This document shows positions 1 through 5,869 of a stretch of DNA of 10,014 nucleotides, piece by piece; positions within the stretch are counted from its first letter, which is position 1, and each line of letters starts with the position of its first letter. The DNA is from Nitrosomonadales bacterium (GTDB lineage Bacteria; Pseudomonadota; Gammaproteobacteria; Burkholderiales; SG8-41): assembly GCA_009885185.1 (NCBI GenBank), contig VFLF01000245.1, forward strand, positions 1-10,014, given 5' to 3'. The notes beneath the pieces were generated by a model. That model did not search any database. It worked only from the letters and a program-made list of their open reading frames with translations, and was not told the DNA's origin. The position numbers and the translations under genes are program-made.

Positions 1-180
1 ATTTACACAGATAACCTCTCCACTGTCGTTCCCGCGAAAGCGGGAACCCATAACACAGTGCCACTTGAGAAGCCCCCCTCCTACCTCCCCCCGCAAGCGG
101 AGGGAGGGGATACCCGCCTTCGCGGGAATGACGGGTGTGGTTTTTAATCTGTGTTCATCTGCGCAAATCCGTGGCTAAGT
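1..180. repeat. Gene-free cluster of small intergenic repeats and hairpins
   Basis: No coding sequence is seen downstream of the crotonase gene; the stretch is built of short repeats. Positions 29-46 form a perfect 7-bp stem with a GAAA loop (TTCCCGC-GAAA-GCGGGAA). Positions 113-126 form a related hairpin in opposite orientation (CCCGC-CTTC-GCGGG, followed by GAATGACGG). Between them, 84-107 can fold into a GC-rich stem closed by CCG-CAAG-CGG with one internal mismatch. Positions 146-177 (AATCTGTGTTCATC and on through CAAATCCGTGG) resemble a dispersed intergenic repeat that I recall from many bacterial genomes, and 1-13 (ATTTACACAGATA) looks like a truncated inverted copy of it. The hairpins resemble the dRS3-like and REP-like elements known in Neisseria and other betaproteobacteria; that link is from memory, not from a search. 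Confidence 0.65.
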
Positions 181-200
181 ATTTGACGTTGAAGTGGAAC

Positions 201-980
201 TCAATGCCCAAACGTATCCGTATCCGGCTTGCGTTTGCCGCGAAACGACGCGCCCAACTCCTTCGATTCATCGGTATCCAGATACAACCGCAGCAGCAAA
301 TCATGCGACACGCGTGCCAGCCCGCTCACGCCGGTGTGGCGCGCAGTAAACGCCGCCTTCAGCGACGCCAGCGCAAACGCCCCACGATCGGCGATCTCCA
401 GCGCCATCTTGCGGGTTTCTTCCTTGAGCTTGTCGTCGGGCACGACTTTGTTGATGAGACCAATCTCCAGCGCCTCCTTCGACGACAGGCGCGGATTGGC
501 GAACCACATTTCCTTCGCTTTCTTTTTGCCCACCAGGTCTTCGAGATACCAGGTGCCGTAGCCCGCGTCGAAGCTGCCCATCATCGGGCCGACCTGCCGG
601 AACACCGCGCTTTCTTTGGCGATGGTGATGTCGCACATCACTTGCAGCACCTGCCCGCCGCCAACGGCGTAGCCGTTGACCATGGCGATCACCGGCTTTT
701 GCAGGCGCTCGATGGATTCATAAATTTCCAGCGTGGGCAGCATGCCGGCATAGAGGTTGGTGTCTTCCAGACCATCCTTGCGCCCGCCGATGCAGAAAAA
801 TTTATCACCCGCGCCGGTGATAACCAGCACGCGCGTGCGCGTCTCGCGGCGAATGTCGTTGATGCAGTCGCGAATCTCGTGACACATCTCGGCGGTGAAC
901 ATATTGCCGTCGTCGGGGCGGTTCAGCGTGAGCCAGCCAATAGCGCCCTCTTCTTCGTAAAGTATTGTTTTAAAAGACAT
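201..980 (-). CDS. Crotonase-family acyl-CoA hydrolase/hydratase, BadI/MenB-like
   Basis: A 259-residue protein of normal crotonase length. The first oxyanion-hole segment is FCIGGRKDG (62-70), the second is GYAVGGGQVL (103-112), and the stretch QVGPMMGSFDAGYG (129-142) is the signature that sets MenB (dihydroxynaphthoyl-CoA synthase) and BadI (2-ketocyclohexanecarboxyl-CoA hydrolase) apart from ordinary enoyl-CoA hydratases. S136, D138 and the tyrosine of LYLDTDES (Y233) match conserved positions of that subgroup. BadI opens a beta-keto ring by a reverse Claisen reaction; MenB closes one. There are no other men genes here, so ring hydrolysis or hydration of a CoA thioester is the better guess. 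An R replaces the D usual after the GG of the first loop (CIGGRKDG, against GGDQ in BadI and MenB). It is last in a three-gene operon, 2 bases after the CoA-transferase stop. The ATG at 980 is supported by an AAGGTG ribosome site lying inside the previous gene. The cytoplasmic location is inferred; the substrate is unknown. Confidence 0.9.
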   Translation of the reverse strand: MSFKTILYEEEGAIGWLTLNRPDDGNMFTAEMCHEIRDCINDIRRETRTRVLVITGAGDKFFCIGGRKDGLEDTNLYAGMLPTLEIYESIERLQKPVIAMVNGYAVGGGQVLQVMCDITIAKESAVFRQVGPMMGSFDAGYGTWYLEDLVGKKKAKEMWFANPRLSSKEALEIGLINKVVPDDKLKEETRKMALEIADRGAFALASLKAAFTARHTGVSGLARVSHDLLLRLYLDTDESKELGASFRGKRKPDTDTFGH

Positions 981-982
981 TT

Positions 983-2218
983 TTATATCACCTTCTGTGT
1001 TTTCAGTTGCACCAATTTGTCACTGTCGTAACCCAGCAACCCGCCCAACACCTGATCGTTATGTTCACCCAAGCGCGGCGGCGCGCTGCGATAACTGGTG
1101 TTGTTGCCGTCCACCGCGATGCCCAACCCGACTTGCGGAATTTTACGTTCGCCAGACGTTGCCGTATAAAAAAGCCCGCGCGCGATCAACTCAGGATCGC
1201 TCGCCACTTCATCGGCGCTGTTCACCGGGCCCGCCGGCACGTTGTGCTGCACAAATAATTTCAGCCAGTGCTCGCGCGGTTGCGTGAGCAGCACCGCTTG
1301 TGTCTTTTCAACAATCTCCGCACGCACGGCGCAGCGCGCGGCATTGGTGGCGTAGCGCGGATCATCGCCTACCGCCGGCTGCCCCACCGCCTGCCAGAAG
1401 CGTTTGAAAATGCCGTCGTTGCCCAGCCCCAGCGTGATCGGTCGGTCTTGCGTGTCAAAAGTTTGGTACACCGAAATCACACTGTCTTTCGCGCCGCTGC
1501 GATGCGGCACTATGCCGGAACCGAGATACGGCACGATGCGCGGCGACATAAAGCGCGTCATGCTATCGATCATGGCGATGTCGATTTTGTGACCCTTGCC
1601 TGAACGTTGTCTGTCGAACAATGCCGCGAGTGTGGCATACGCCGCATCCATGCCGGCAATCAAATCCGCCGCCGGTGTGCCGACTTTTTGCGGCGGACTG
1701 TCGGCTTCACCCGTCAAATCCATCACGCCGCTGTAGCCCTCGGCGATCAGGTCGTAGCAGGGGAAATCCTTGCGCGCGCCGGTCAAGCCAAAGCCCGACA
1801 GCGACACATGCACAATGTCGGCGCGTACGGCAGACAACGCCGCATGATCGACGCCGAGTTTTTTCTGCACTCGGTCGGTGAGATTGACGATTACCACATC
1901 CACCTTGCGTACGATGTCGTGCAGCACCGCGCGGCCTGCGTCAGTGGTGTAATCCAGCGTGACGCTTTGCTTGTTGCGATTGACGCTCAGAAACCACAGC
2001 GATTCTCCGTCAAGCCACGGCGGCCCCCATGCGCGGCAATCGTCGCCCTTGCCGGGACGCTCGATCTTGATGACCTCCGCGCCCATGTCGCCGAGTTGCA
2101 TCGCCGCGTACGGACCGGCAATCGACGTGGTGAGATCCAGAACGATGATGCCCTTGAGCAGCGCAATCGGCGCGCTGCCCGGCGGCGCGGGCAGTTTTTC
2201 GTAGGGCAGCACAGCCAA
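983..2218 (-). CDS. Class III CoA-transferase (CaiB/BaiF family)
   Basis: A 411-residue protein of the family that moves CoA between a CoA thioester and a free acid through a glutamyl or aspartyl anhydride. Seen in order: LLKGIIVLDLT with SIAGPYAAMQLGDMGAEVIK (residues 20-51), the classical amino-terminal signature; IERPGKGDDCRAWGPPW (52-68); NRNKQSVTLD (80-89); the central segment VGTPAADLIAGMDAA (179-193), where D185 is the candidate catalytic aspartate (compare D169 of formyl-CoA transferase); and the carboxy-terminal VPAGPVNSADEV (327-338) and PPRLGEHND (380-388). It sits between an MDR reductase and a crotonase with 2-base gaps on both sides, so it probably activates the acid that the crotonase later works on. 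The predicted start at 2218 is TTG without a clear ribosome site; GTG at 2212 is an alternative two codons in, and an overlapping upstream start is not excluded. Donor and acceptor acids cannot be read from sequence. Confidence 0.92.
   Translation of the reverse strand: MAVLPYEKLPAPPGSAPIALLKGIIVLDLTTSIAGPYAAMQLGDMGAEVIKIERPGKGDDCRAWGPPWLDGESLWFLSVNRNKQSVTLDYTTDAGRAVLHDIVRKVDVVIVNLTDRVQKKLGVDHAALSAVRADIVHVSLSGFGLTGARKDFPCYDLIAEGYSGVMDLTGEADSPPQKVGTPAADLIAGMDAAYATLAALFDRQRSGKGHKIDIAMIDSMTRFMSPRIVPYLGSGIVPHRSGAKDSVISVYQTFDTQDRPITLGLGNDGIFKRFWQAVGQPAVGDDPRYATNAARCAVRAEIVEKTQAVLLTQPREHWLKLFVQHNVPAGPVNSADEVASDPELIARGLFYTATSGERKIPQVGLGIAVDGNNTSYRSAPPRLGEHNDQVLGGLLGYDSDKLVQLKTQKVI
989..994 (-). promoter_or_regulatory. 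Ribosome binding site of the crotonase gene inside the CoA-transferase 3' end
   Basis: AAGGTG on the minus strand, 8 bases before the ATG at 980. It forms the codons AAG GTG for the last K-V of the CoA-transferase, whose TAA is at 985-983. This fixes the start of the crotonase gene and implies translational coupling. Confidence 0.7.
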
Positions 2219-2220
2219 AG

Positions 2221-3204
2221 CTACGGCAGCAACACCGTCGAACCCGTGGTCTTGCGACCTTCCAGATCGCGGTGCGCTTGCGCTGCTTCACGCAGCGGAT
2301 AGGTTTGATTAATAGAAATCTTCACCTTGCCGGCCCTGACCACCGCGAATAAATCCTTTGCCGCCTTGTCGAGGTCTTCACGTTTTGCGGTGTAGTTCAC
2401 CAGCGTCGGACGCGTGAGAAACAACGAGCCTTTTTGCGCGAGGATGCCGATGTTCACCGGCGGTACCGCGCCGGAGGCATTGCCGAAGCTCGCCATCATG
2501 CCGAGCGGCGCCAGGCAATCGAGCGACTCCATGAACGTCTCCTTGCCGATGCCGTCGTATACCACCGGCACGCCGCGGCCCTTGGTGATGTCGCGCACAC
2601 GCTCCGATATTTTTTCATTGGCGGCCACGATCACATGCTTGCAGCCCGCCTTTTTCGCCGCCGCCACCTTCGCGTCGCTGCCCACGGTGCCGATCACGGT
2701 GGCGCCCAAATGCTTGCCCCACTGGCACAGTATCTGCCCGACGCCGCCCGCCGCCGCATGCACGAGTATGGTGTCGCCCTTTTGCACTTTATACGTGCGG
2801 CGCAGCAGGTACCAAGCGGTCATGCCTTTCAACATCATCGCTGCTGCGGCCTGATCGGTGATACCAGCGGGGATTTTCACCAGCCGTGCCACCGGGCGTA
2901 TCAATACTTCCGCATAGGCGCCGATGGGCTGCGCATACGCCACGCGGTCGCCCACTTTGAAACCCTTAACCTTCGGCCCCACGGATTCGATCACGCCCGC
3001 GCCTTCGGAGCCCAGCGTCAGCGGCATCGGCATCGGATACAGACCGGAACGATGATAGGTGTCGATAAAGTTCAGGCCAATCGCCGCGTTGCGCACGCGC
3101 ACTTCGCCGGGGCCGGGATCGCCAACGGTCACTTCTTCCCATTGCAGCACTTCGGGACCACCGGCCTGATGCGCGCGAATAGCATGCGATGTAATGAAAG
3201 CCAT
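2221..3204 (-). CDS. Zinc-independent MDR oxidoreductase, NADPH:quinone reductase type
   Basis: A 327-residue medium-chain dehydrogenase/reductase of the quinone oxidoreductase class. The amino-terminal GroES-like fold includes GLNFIDTYHRSGLYP (43-57) and LGSEGAGVIESVG (64-76), both typical of QOR. The nucleotide-binding motif is HAAAGGVGQILCQWGKHLGA (149-168), the QOR signature with the AAxGGVGQ turn. The cysteines and histidines that bind zinc in alcohol dehydrogenases are missing, so it should be zinc-free. Known relatives reduce quinones or enones/enoyl-CoA analogues with NADPH. As the first gene of an operon with a CoA-transferase and a BadI/MenB-like enzyme, it may reduce an unsaturated carbonyl compound rather than a respiratory quinone; that is inference. 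The ATG at 3204 has an AAGGA ribosome site 8 bases upstream. The TAG stop lies 2 bases before the CoA-transferase start. Confidence 0.92.
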   Translation of the reverse strand: MAFITSHAIRAHQAGGPEVLQWEEVTVGDPGPGEVRVRNAAIGLNFIDTYHRSGLYPMPMPLTLGSEGAGVIESVGPKVKGFKVGDRVAYAQPIGAYAEVLIRPVARLVKIPAGITDQAAAAMMLKGMTAWYLLRRTYKVQKGDTILVHAAAGGVGQILCQWGKHLGATVIGTVGSDAKVAAAKKAGCKHVIVAANEKISERVRDITKGRGVPVVYDGIGKETFMESLDCLAPLGMMASFGNASGAVPPVNIGILAQKGSLFLTRPTLVNYTAKREDLDKAAKDLFAVVRAGKVKISINQTYPLREAAQAHRDLEGRKTTGSTVLLP

Positions 3205-3212
3205 AATGTATA

Positions 3213-3227
3213 TCCTTGTTTTAAAAC
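3213..3227 (-). promoter_or_regulatory. Ribosome site and adjacent palindrome upstream of the oxidoreductase gene
   Basis: AAGGA at 3213-3217 is a good ribosome site 8 bases before the ATG at 3204. Directly upstream lies GTTTTAAAAC (3218-3227), a perfect 10-base palindrome that could be an operator half or simply AT-rich leader. The ribosome site is well supported; any role of the palindrome is a guess. Confidence 0.5.
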
Positions 3228-3278
3228 GATAATTTATGAACAGCCACCGGGGACGATGGCGCGAGGACGTGTACCTTT

Positions 3279-3308
3279 ATTGTATAGAAAAACCGCGCGG
3301 GCGGGCGC
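3279..3308 (-). promoter_or_regulatory. Possible promoter -10 of the CoA operon, overlapping a weak terminator of the upstream gene
   Basis: On the minus strand GCGC-CCGCCC-GCGC is followed by GGTTTTT (3308 to 3288), a short stem plus T-run that could end transcription of the membrane-protein gene. Just after it comes TATACAAT (3286-3279), a good sigma-70 -10 candidate some 75 bases before the oxidoreductase ATG. No convincing -35 is seen. The stem is only 4 bp, so the terminator reading is weak. Confidence 0.35.
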
Positions 3309-3325
3309 TACAGCGGTCGCTGGCG

Positions 3326-3940
3326 CTATCGTAGCCGCTTGAACATCGCGCGCGGCCATCCCTCGGGTACAGTCGATTCAATCATCGACAACATCACCCG
3401 GCTGGCTTTCTGAAAATCACGCGGATCGAGCCACTCCCATACGCCGCACGCCAGCGCAATCAAGCCGCCGAGCGTCAGCAGCACGGCCAACAACACGCGC
3501 GGCACGCGCAGCAGCAGCGTTTTCCACCACACGCGCCGCCCTTGCGGATTCACAAAGGCCAGCGCGCCCAAGCCCAGCAGCAGCAAGCCACTCAACGCAT
3601 ACAGCGCGCCGGGCCGTTGATTCAGATGATTGGTGATGGTGTTCCAGCGCCCGGCATCCATGGCATACGCCGCGCCAATGATGCAAGCCGCGACCAGCAA
3701 CAGCATGAAACCCCAGATCAGCGCCGGCGTACCGTCGTACGAGCCATCCGAGCGATGATCCGACAGACGCAGCCCGATACGCCGCGTGTAAAAAGACTCC
3801 AGCGCGCCGATCAGCACGCCCGCGCCGATGACAAAGATGCCCAGATGCACGCCCTTGGGCAACGCAAAAAAGCGCGCGGCGAAAATGCCAATCGCGCCGA
3901 AAATGATCAGGGCGTATTCAAGAAAAGCGGTCAGGCGCAT
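3326..3940 (-). CDS. Five-helix integral membrane protein of unknown function
   Basis: A 204-residue protein I do not recognise. Hydrophobic stretches at about 5-25, 31-51, 73-95, 111-131 and 147-168 suggest five membrane helices. A charged loop, YTRRIGLRLSDHRSDGSYDG (51-70), separates helices 2 and 3, and the segment 132-146 (PQGRRVWWKTLLLRV) is strongly basic. The carboxy-terminal 35 residues are soluble and end in a basic tail (MFKRLR). By the positive-inside rule both basic regions may face the cytoplasm; this is inference. It follows the TpsB gene by about 60 bases with its own candidate -10 sequence. The ATG at 3940 has no clear Shine-Dalgarno sequence, so the start is less certain, but the membrane helix pattern begins at once after it. 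A role in the secretion system is possible only on grounds of position. Confidence 0.75.
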   Translation of the reverse strand: MRLTAFLEYALIIFGAIGIFAARFFALPKGVHLGIFVIGAGVLIGALESFYTRRIGLRLSDHRSDGSYDGTPALIWGFMLLLVAACIIGAAYAMDAGRWNTITNHLNQRPGALYALSGLLLLGLGALAFVNPQGRRVWWKTLLLRVPRVLLAVLLTLGGLIALACGVWEWLDPRDFQKASRVMLSMIESTVPEGWPRAMFKRLR

Positions 3941-3965
3941 GATGCGCGCAAGTGTAGCGCGCCGA

Positions 3966-3979
3966 CGCTATCTATTGTA
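3966..3979 (-). promoter_or_regulatory. Candidate -10 element before the membrane-protein gene
   Basis: The minus strand reads TTTTTTTACAATAGATAGCG (3985 down to 3966), with TACAAT at 3979-3974 as a -10 candidate about 34 bases before the ATG at 3940. The T-run directly before it follows a GC-rich stretch just after the TpsB stop and might also serve as a weak terminator, but no good stem is seen. No clear -35 sequence is visible. The TACAATAG...ATAGCG sequence recurs upstream of the TpsB gene. Confidence 0.35.
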
Positions 3980-4001
3980 AAAAAACCGGATCGATGGCCC
4001 G

Positions 4002-5696
4002 CTAGAAATGCTTGATGACCTGCACCCATCCACGCGTGTGGCGATCGGTGTCTGACATCGCCGGCTGACGGCCCAGACGCGTTGCGAGCGTGAGCTTGAC
4101 CTGAAAATCCGCCGCCTTCGTCCATGTGACGCCCATACCGCCGCCACTCAGGTGGCGGCGGTTCGAGCCGGCAATAAACGGCCGCTCGTTAATTTTTACA
4201 CTACCGGTATCGACAAATACAAACGGTTGCAGCACGCCGGGCAGCGCCTTGACGCGCAGACTGTGCCGCAACTCGACGGTGGCTACATAGCCCGCATCAC
4301 CGGACGCCTCGCCCTGGGGATAGGCGCGCACGCCATGGGCGCCACCCAACACGAATTTCTCGGAAGAATCAAGGTTCTTGCTTGCCGCTTGGCCCGAAAA
4401 CGATACGTACGCCGAGGTGTTTTCTCCCAGGCTTTGCAGCCGCAGCAGATTCATCGTCCACTTGCGATAGTGGCCATGGGTGCGCGCACTGGCGTCGTCG
4501 GCGGCGCGCGCTTCCGGCGTCTCAATATTCGTGCGTCCGCCGCTGTGGTTAAGATAGAAGGCCGTGATGCCGCCGGACCCGTCGCGCGCATCGCCCGACA
4601 GCGCGAACTGCGTGACGCGCGTTTGCTTGTCGGTGACCGTCGCCGTCGCATTCACCCGGTCCTCAAATTGACTCCGGTCATGTGATAACTGCCCGTAGAG
4701 ATTGACATCGCGCGAACGAATAAACGGATAGCTCATCATGAGTGAGGTGCTGGCCGATTCGCCACGCGCGTCGAGCGCTTCAAACGACTTGCCCAGACGA
4801 TAACGTGAAGCGGATGCCGCAACGCCGAGCCTTAAGCCATCACTACCCACCGGCGCCTGGTAACCCACGCGCCCGAACTCCATTCCCGCAAACCCCTTGG
4901 TGAAGCGCACAGCCAGTGCGTCGCCGAACCCCAGCGGATTGGCCACATCTAGTCGCACGCCCAGCCGGTTCGCCCCGGTAAAGCGGTTGCCAAAATTATC
5001 CAGTTCAACGCTGCCGCTGACCATGGGCGCGGCGCGGACATCCACCGTAAGGTCGGTCTCTCCGGTATTGGCACCCGCCCGCATGCTGCTGCGCGCCTCG
5101 CCGACACCGGCCAGATCACCCAGCAACAAAAGCTTGCGCTCAAGATCGGCCTCGCGCACCACGGCTCCCGGGAACGATTCCATGTAATTGCGCGCCACGC
5201 CATCGCGCAGGCGAGAACGGTTGGTGGTGTTCACGGTCCCGAAACGGCCTTCGACAATAGTGATTTCAGCGATGCCATCCGTGCGATCTGGCGCCAGCAG
5301 ATACGCTTGCGCCAGATACGCCCGCGCCACCATGTAGCCGCGCTCGCGGTAGTGCCGCGTGATACGCGCCGCGGCCTCATGCAGCTCGTCGATGCCGACC
5401 TCCTTGCCGACGTAGTCTTGCACCAACGCGAGCAACTCGAACTGCGGGAATACGTTGTTGCCACTGATACGAATGCTACCCAGCACCATGCGGGTATCGG
5501 ATGGCTTGAGTGCCGGCCGCACGTCCTCTTCGAATTTGAGCGGCAGCGCCGGGCGTAAGGGCACTTCCAGAGCCGGTTTTTGCTGGTCGCGCAAAACAGA
5601 GCCGGCGTCGGGAACCACCTGCGCCTGCGTCGCCACCGCGGGCGCGAAGCCAAGGGCCGCGCAGGCAAGAGTACTGGTAATGTGATGTTTATTCAT
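4002..5696 (-). CDS. Two-partner secretion outer-membrane transporter (TpsB; ShlB/FhaC/HecB family)
   Basis: A 564-residue protein from the ATG at 5696. Residues 1-25 look like a signal peptide (MNKHHITSTLACAALGFAPA then VATQA, cleavage probably before Q26). A linker with VLRDQQKPALEVP precedes two POTRA domains (about 70-150, starting LGSIRISGNNVFP, and 150-223, ending ETDLTVDVRAAP), which bind the exoprotein in the periplasm. The rest (about 224-564) is a beta-barrel ending in KHF, with the terminal phenylalanine typical of outer-membrane proteins. The L6 loop motif is VRAYPQGEASGD (456-467), and the partner motif FVDTGSV carries D496, which in FhaC pairs with the loop arginine (here R457). 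Its cargo is almost surely the exoprotein encoded directly upstream. An in-frame TTG at 5780 would add 28 residues in front of the signal peptide and is not believed. Confidence 0.93.
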   Translation of the reverse strand: MNKHHITSTLACAALGFAPAVATQAQVVPDAGSVLRDQQKPALEVPLRPALPLKFEEDVRPALKPSDTRMVLGSIRISGNNVFPQFELLALVQDYVGKEVGIDELHEAAARITRHYRERGYMVARAYLAQAYLLAPDRTDGIAEITIVEGRFGTVNTTNRSRLRDGVARNYMESFPGAVVREADLERKLLLLGDLAGVGEARSSMRAGANTGETDLTVDVRAAPMVSGSVELDNFGNRFTGANRLGVRLDVANPLGFGDALAVRFTKGFAGMEFGRVGYQAPVGSDGLRLGVAASASRYRLGKSFEALDARGESASTSLMMSYPFIRSRDVNLYGQLSHDRSQFEDRVNATATVTDKQTRVTQFALSGDARDGSGGITAFYLNHSGGRTNIETPEARAADDASARTHGHYRKWTMNLLRLQSLGENTSAYVSFSGQAASKNLDSSEKFVLGGAHGVRAYPQGEASGDAGYVATVELRHSLRVKALPGVLQPFVFVDTGSVKINERPFIAGSNRRHLSGGGMGVTWTKAADFQVKLTLATRLGRQPAMSDTDRHTRGWVQVIKHF

Positions 5697-5869
5697 CCCG
5701 TTCTTAAGATGATCGCCGCGTGCGTTTGAAAGGCGTCGCCACGGAACAACGCACGCCGACGCGCTGGGTGTTCCCGTCAAGCGCTATCCTGCGCTATTGT
5801 AGCCGTCCGGCATAGAATGAGAAGTAGGGTATTTCTGATGGTGTTCAGCGCCTAATCCACCCACCGCCT
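5697..5869 (-). promoter_or_regulatory. TpsA-TpsB intergenic region with a candidate promoter
   Basis: These 173 bases separate the exoprotein stop (TAA, 5872-5870) from the transporter ATG. On the minus strand TTCTCA (5823-5818), a 16-base spacer and TACAAT (5801-5796) form a plausible sigma-70 promoter. The -10 lies within GCTA-CAA-TAGC, a small inverted repeat (5803-5793). On the plus strand GCGCTAT occurs twice with a 10-base period (5781-5787 and 5791-5797), one helical turn apart and overlapping the -10. No strong terminator is seen after the exoprotein, so read-through from tpsA is also possible. The ribosome site before the ATG at 5696 is weak (TTAAGAACGGG). Confidence 0.45.

Noticed and set aside
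29..126. Hairpins as rho-independent terminator of the CoA operon
   Set aside because: The stems are good but none is followed by a T-run in the direction of transcription; they look more like dispersed repeats.
201..980. menB (menaquinone biosynthesis) assignment
   Set aside because: It has the shared MenB/BadI signature, but no men genes are nearby and the operon contains a CoA-transferase; a BadI-like role fits better.
135..1031. Plus-strand open frame of 298 codons opposite the crotonase gene
   Set aside because: Its translation is rich in R, H, A and Q with no recognisable motif, as expected for the antisense of a GC-rich gene; the minus-strand product is a clear crotonase.
1607..2302. 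Plus-strand open frame of 231 codons opposite the CoA-transferase
   Set aside because: Low-complexity antisense translation that crosses a real gene junction; no ribosome site or family signature.
2434..3342. Plus-strand open frame of 302 codons opposite the oxidoreductase
   Set aside because: Antisense shadow; it runs through the promoter region of the operon and shows no family motif.
5697..5780. TTG start at 5780 for the transporter
   Set aside because: It would put 28 residues ahead of a good signal peptide and place the start downstream of, and very close to, the -10 candidate; the ATG at 5696 begins the signal peptide directly.
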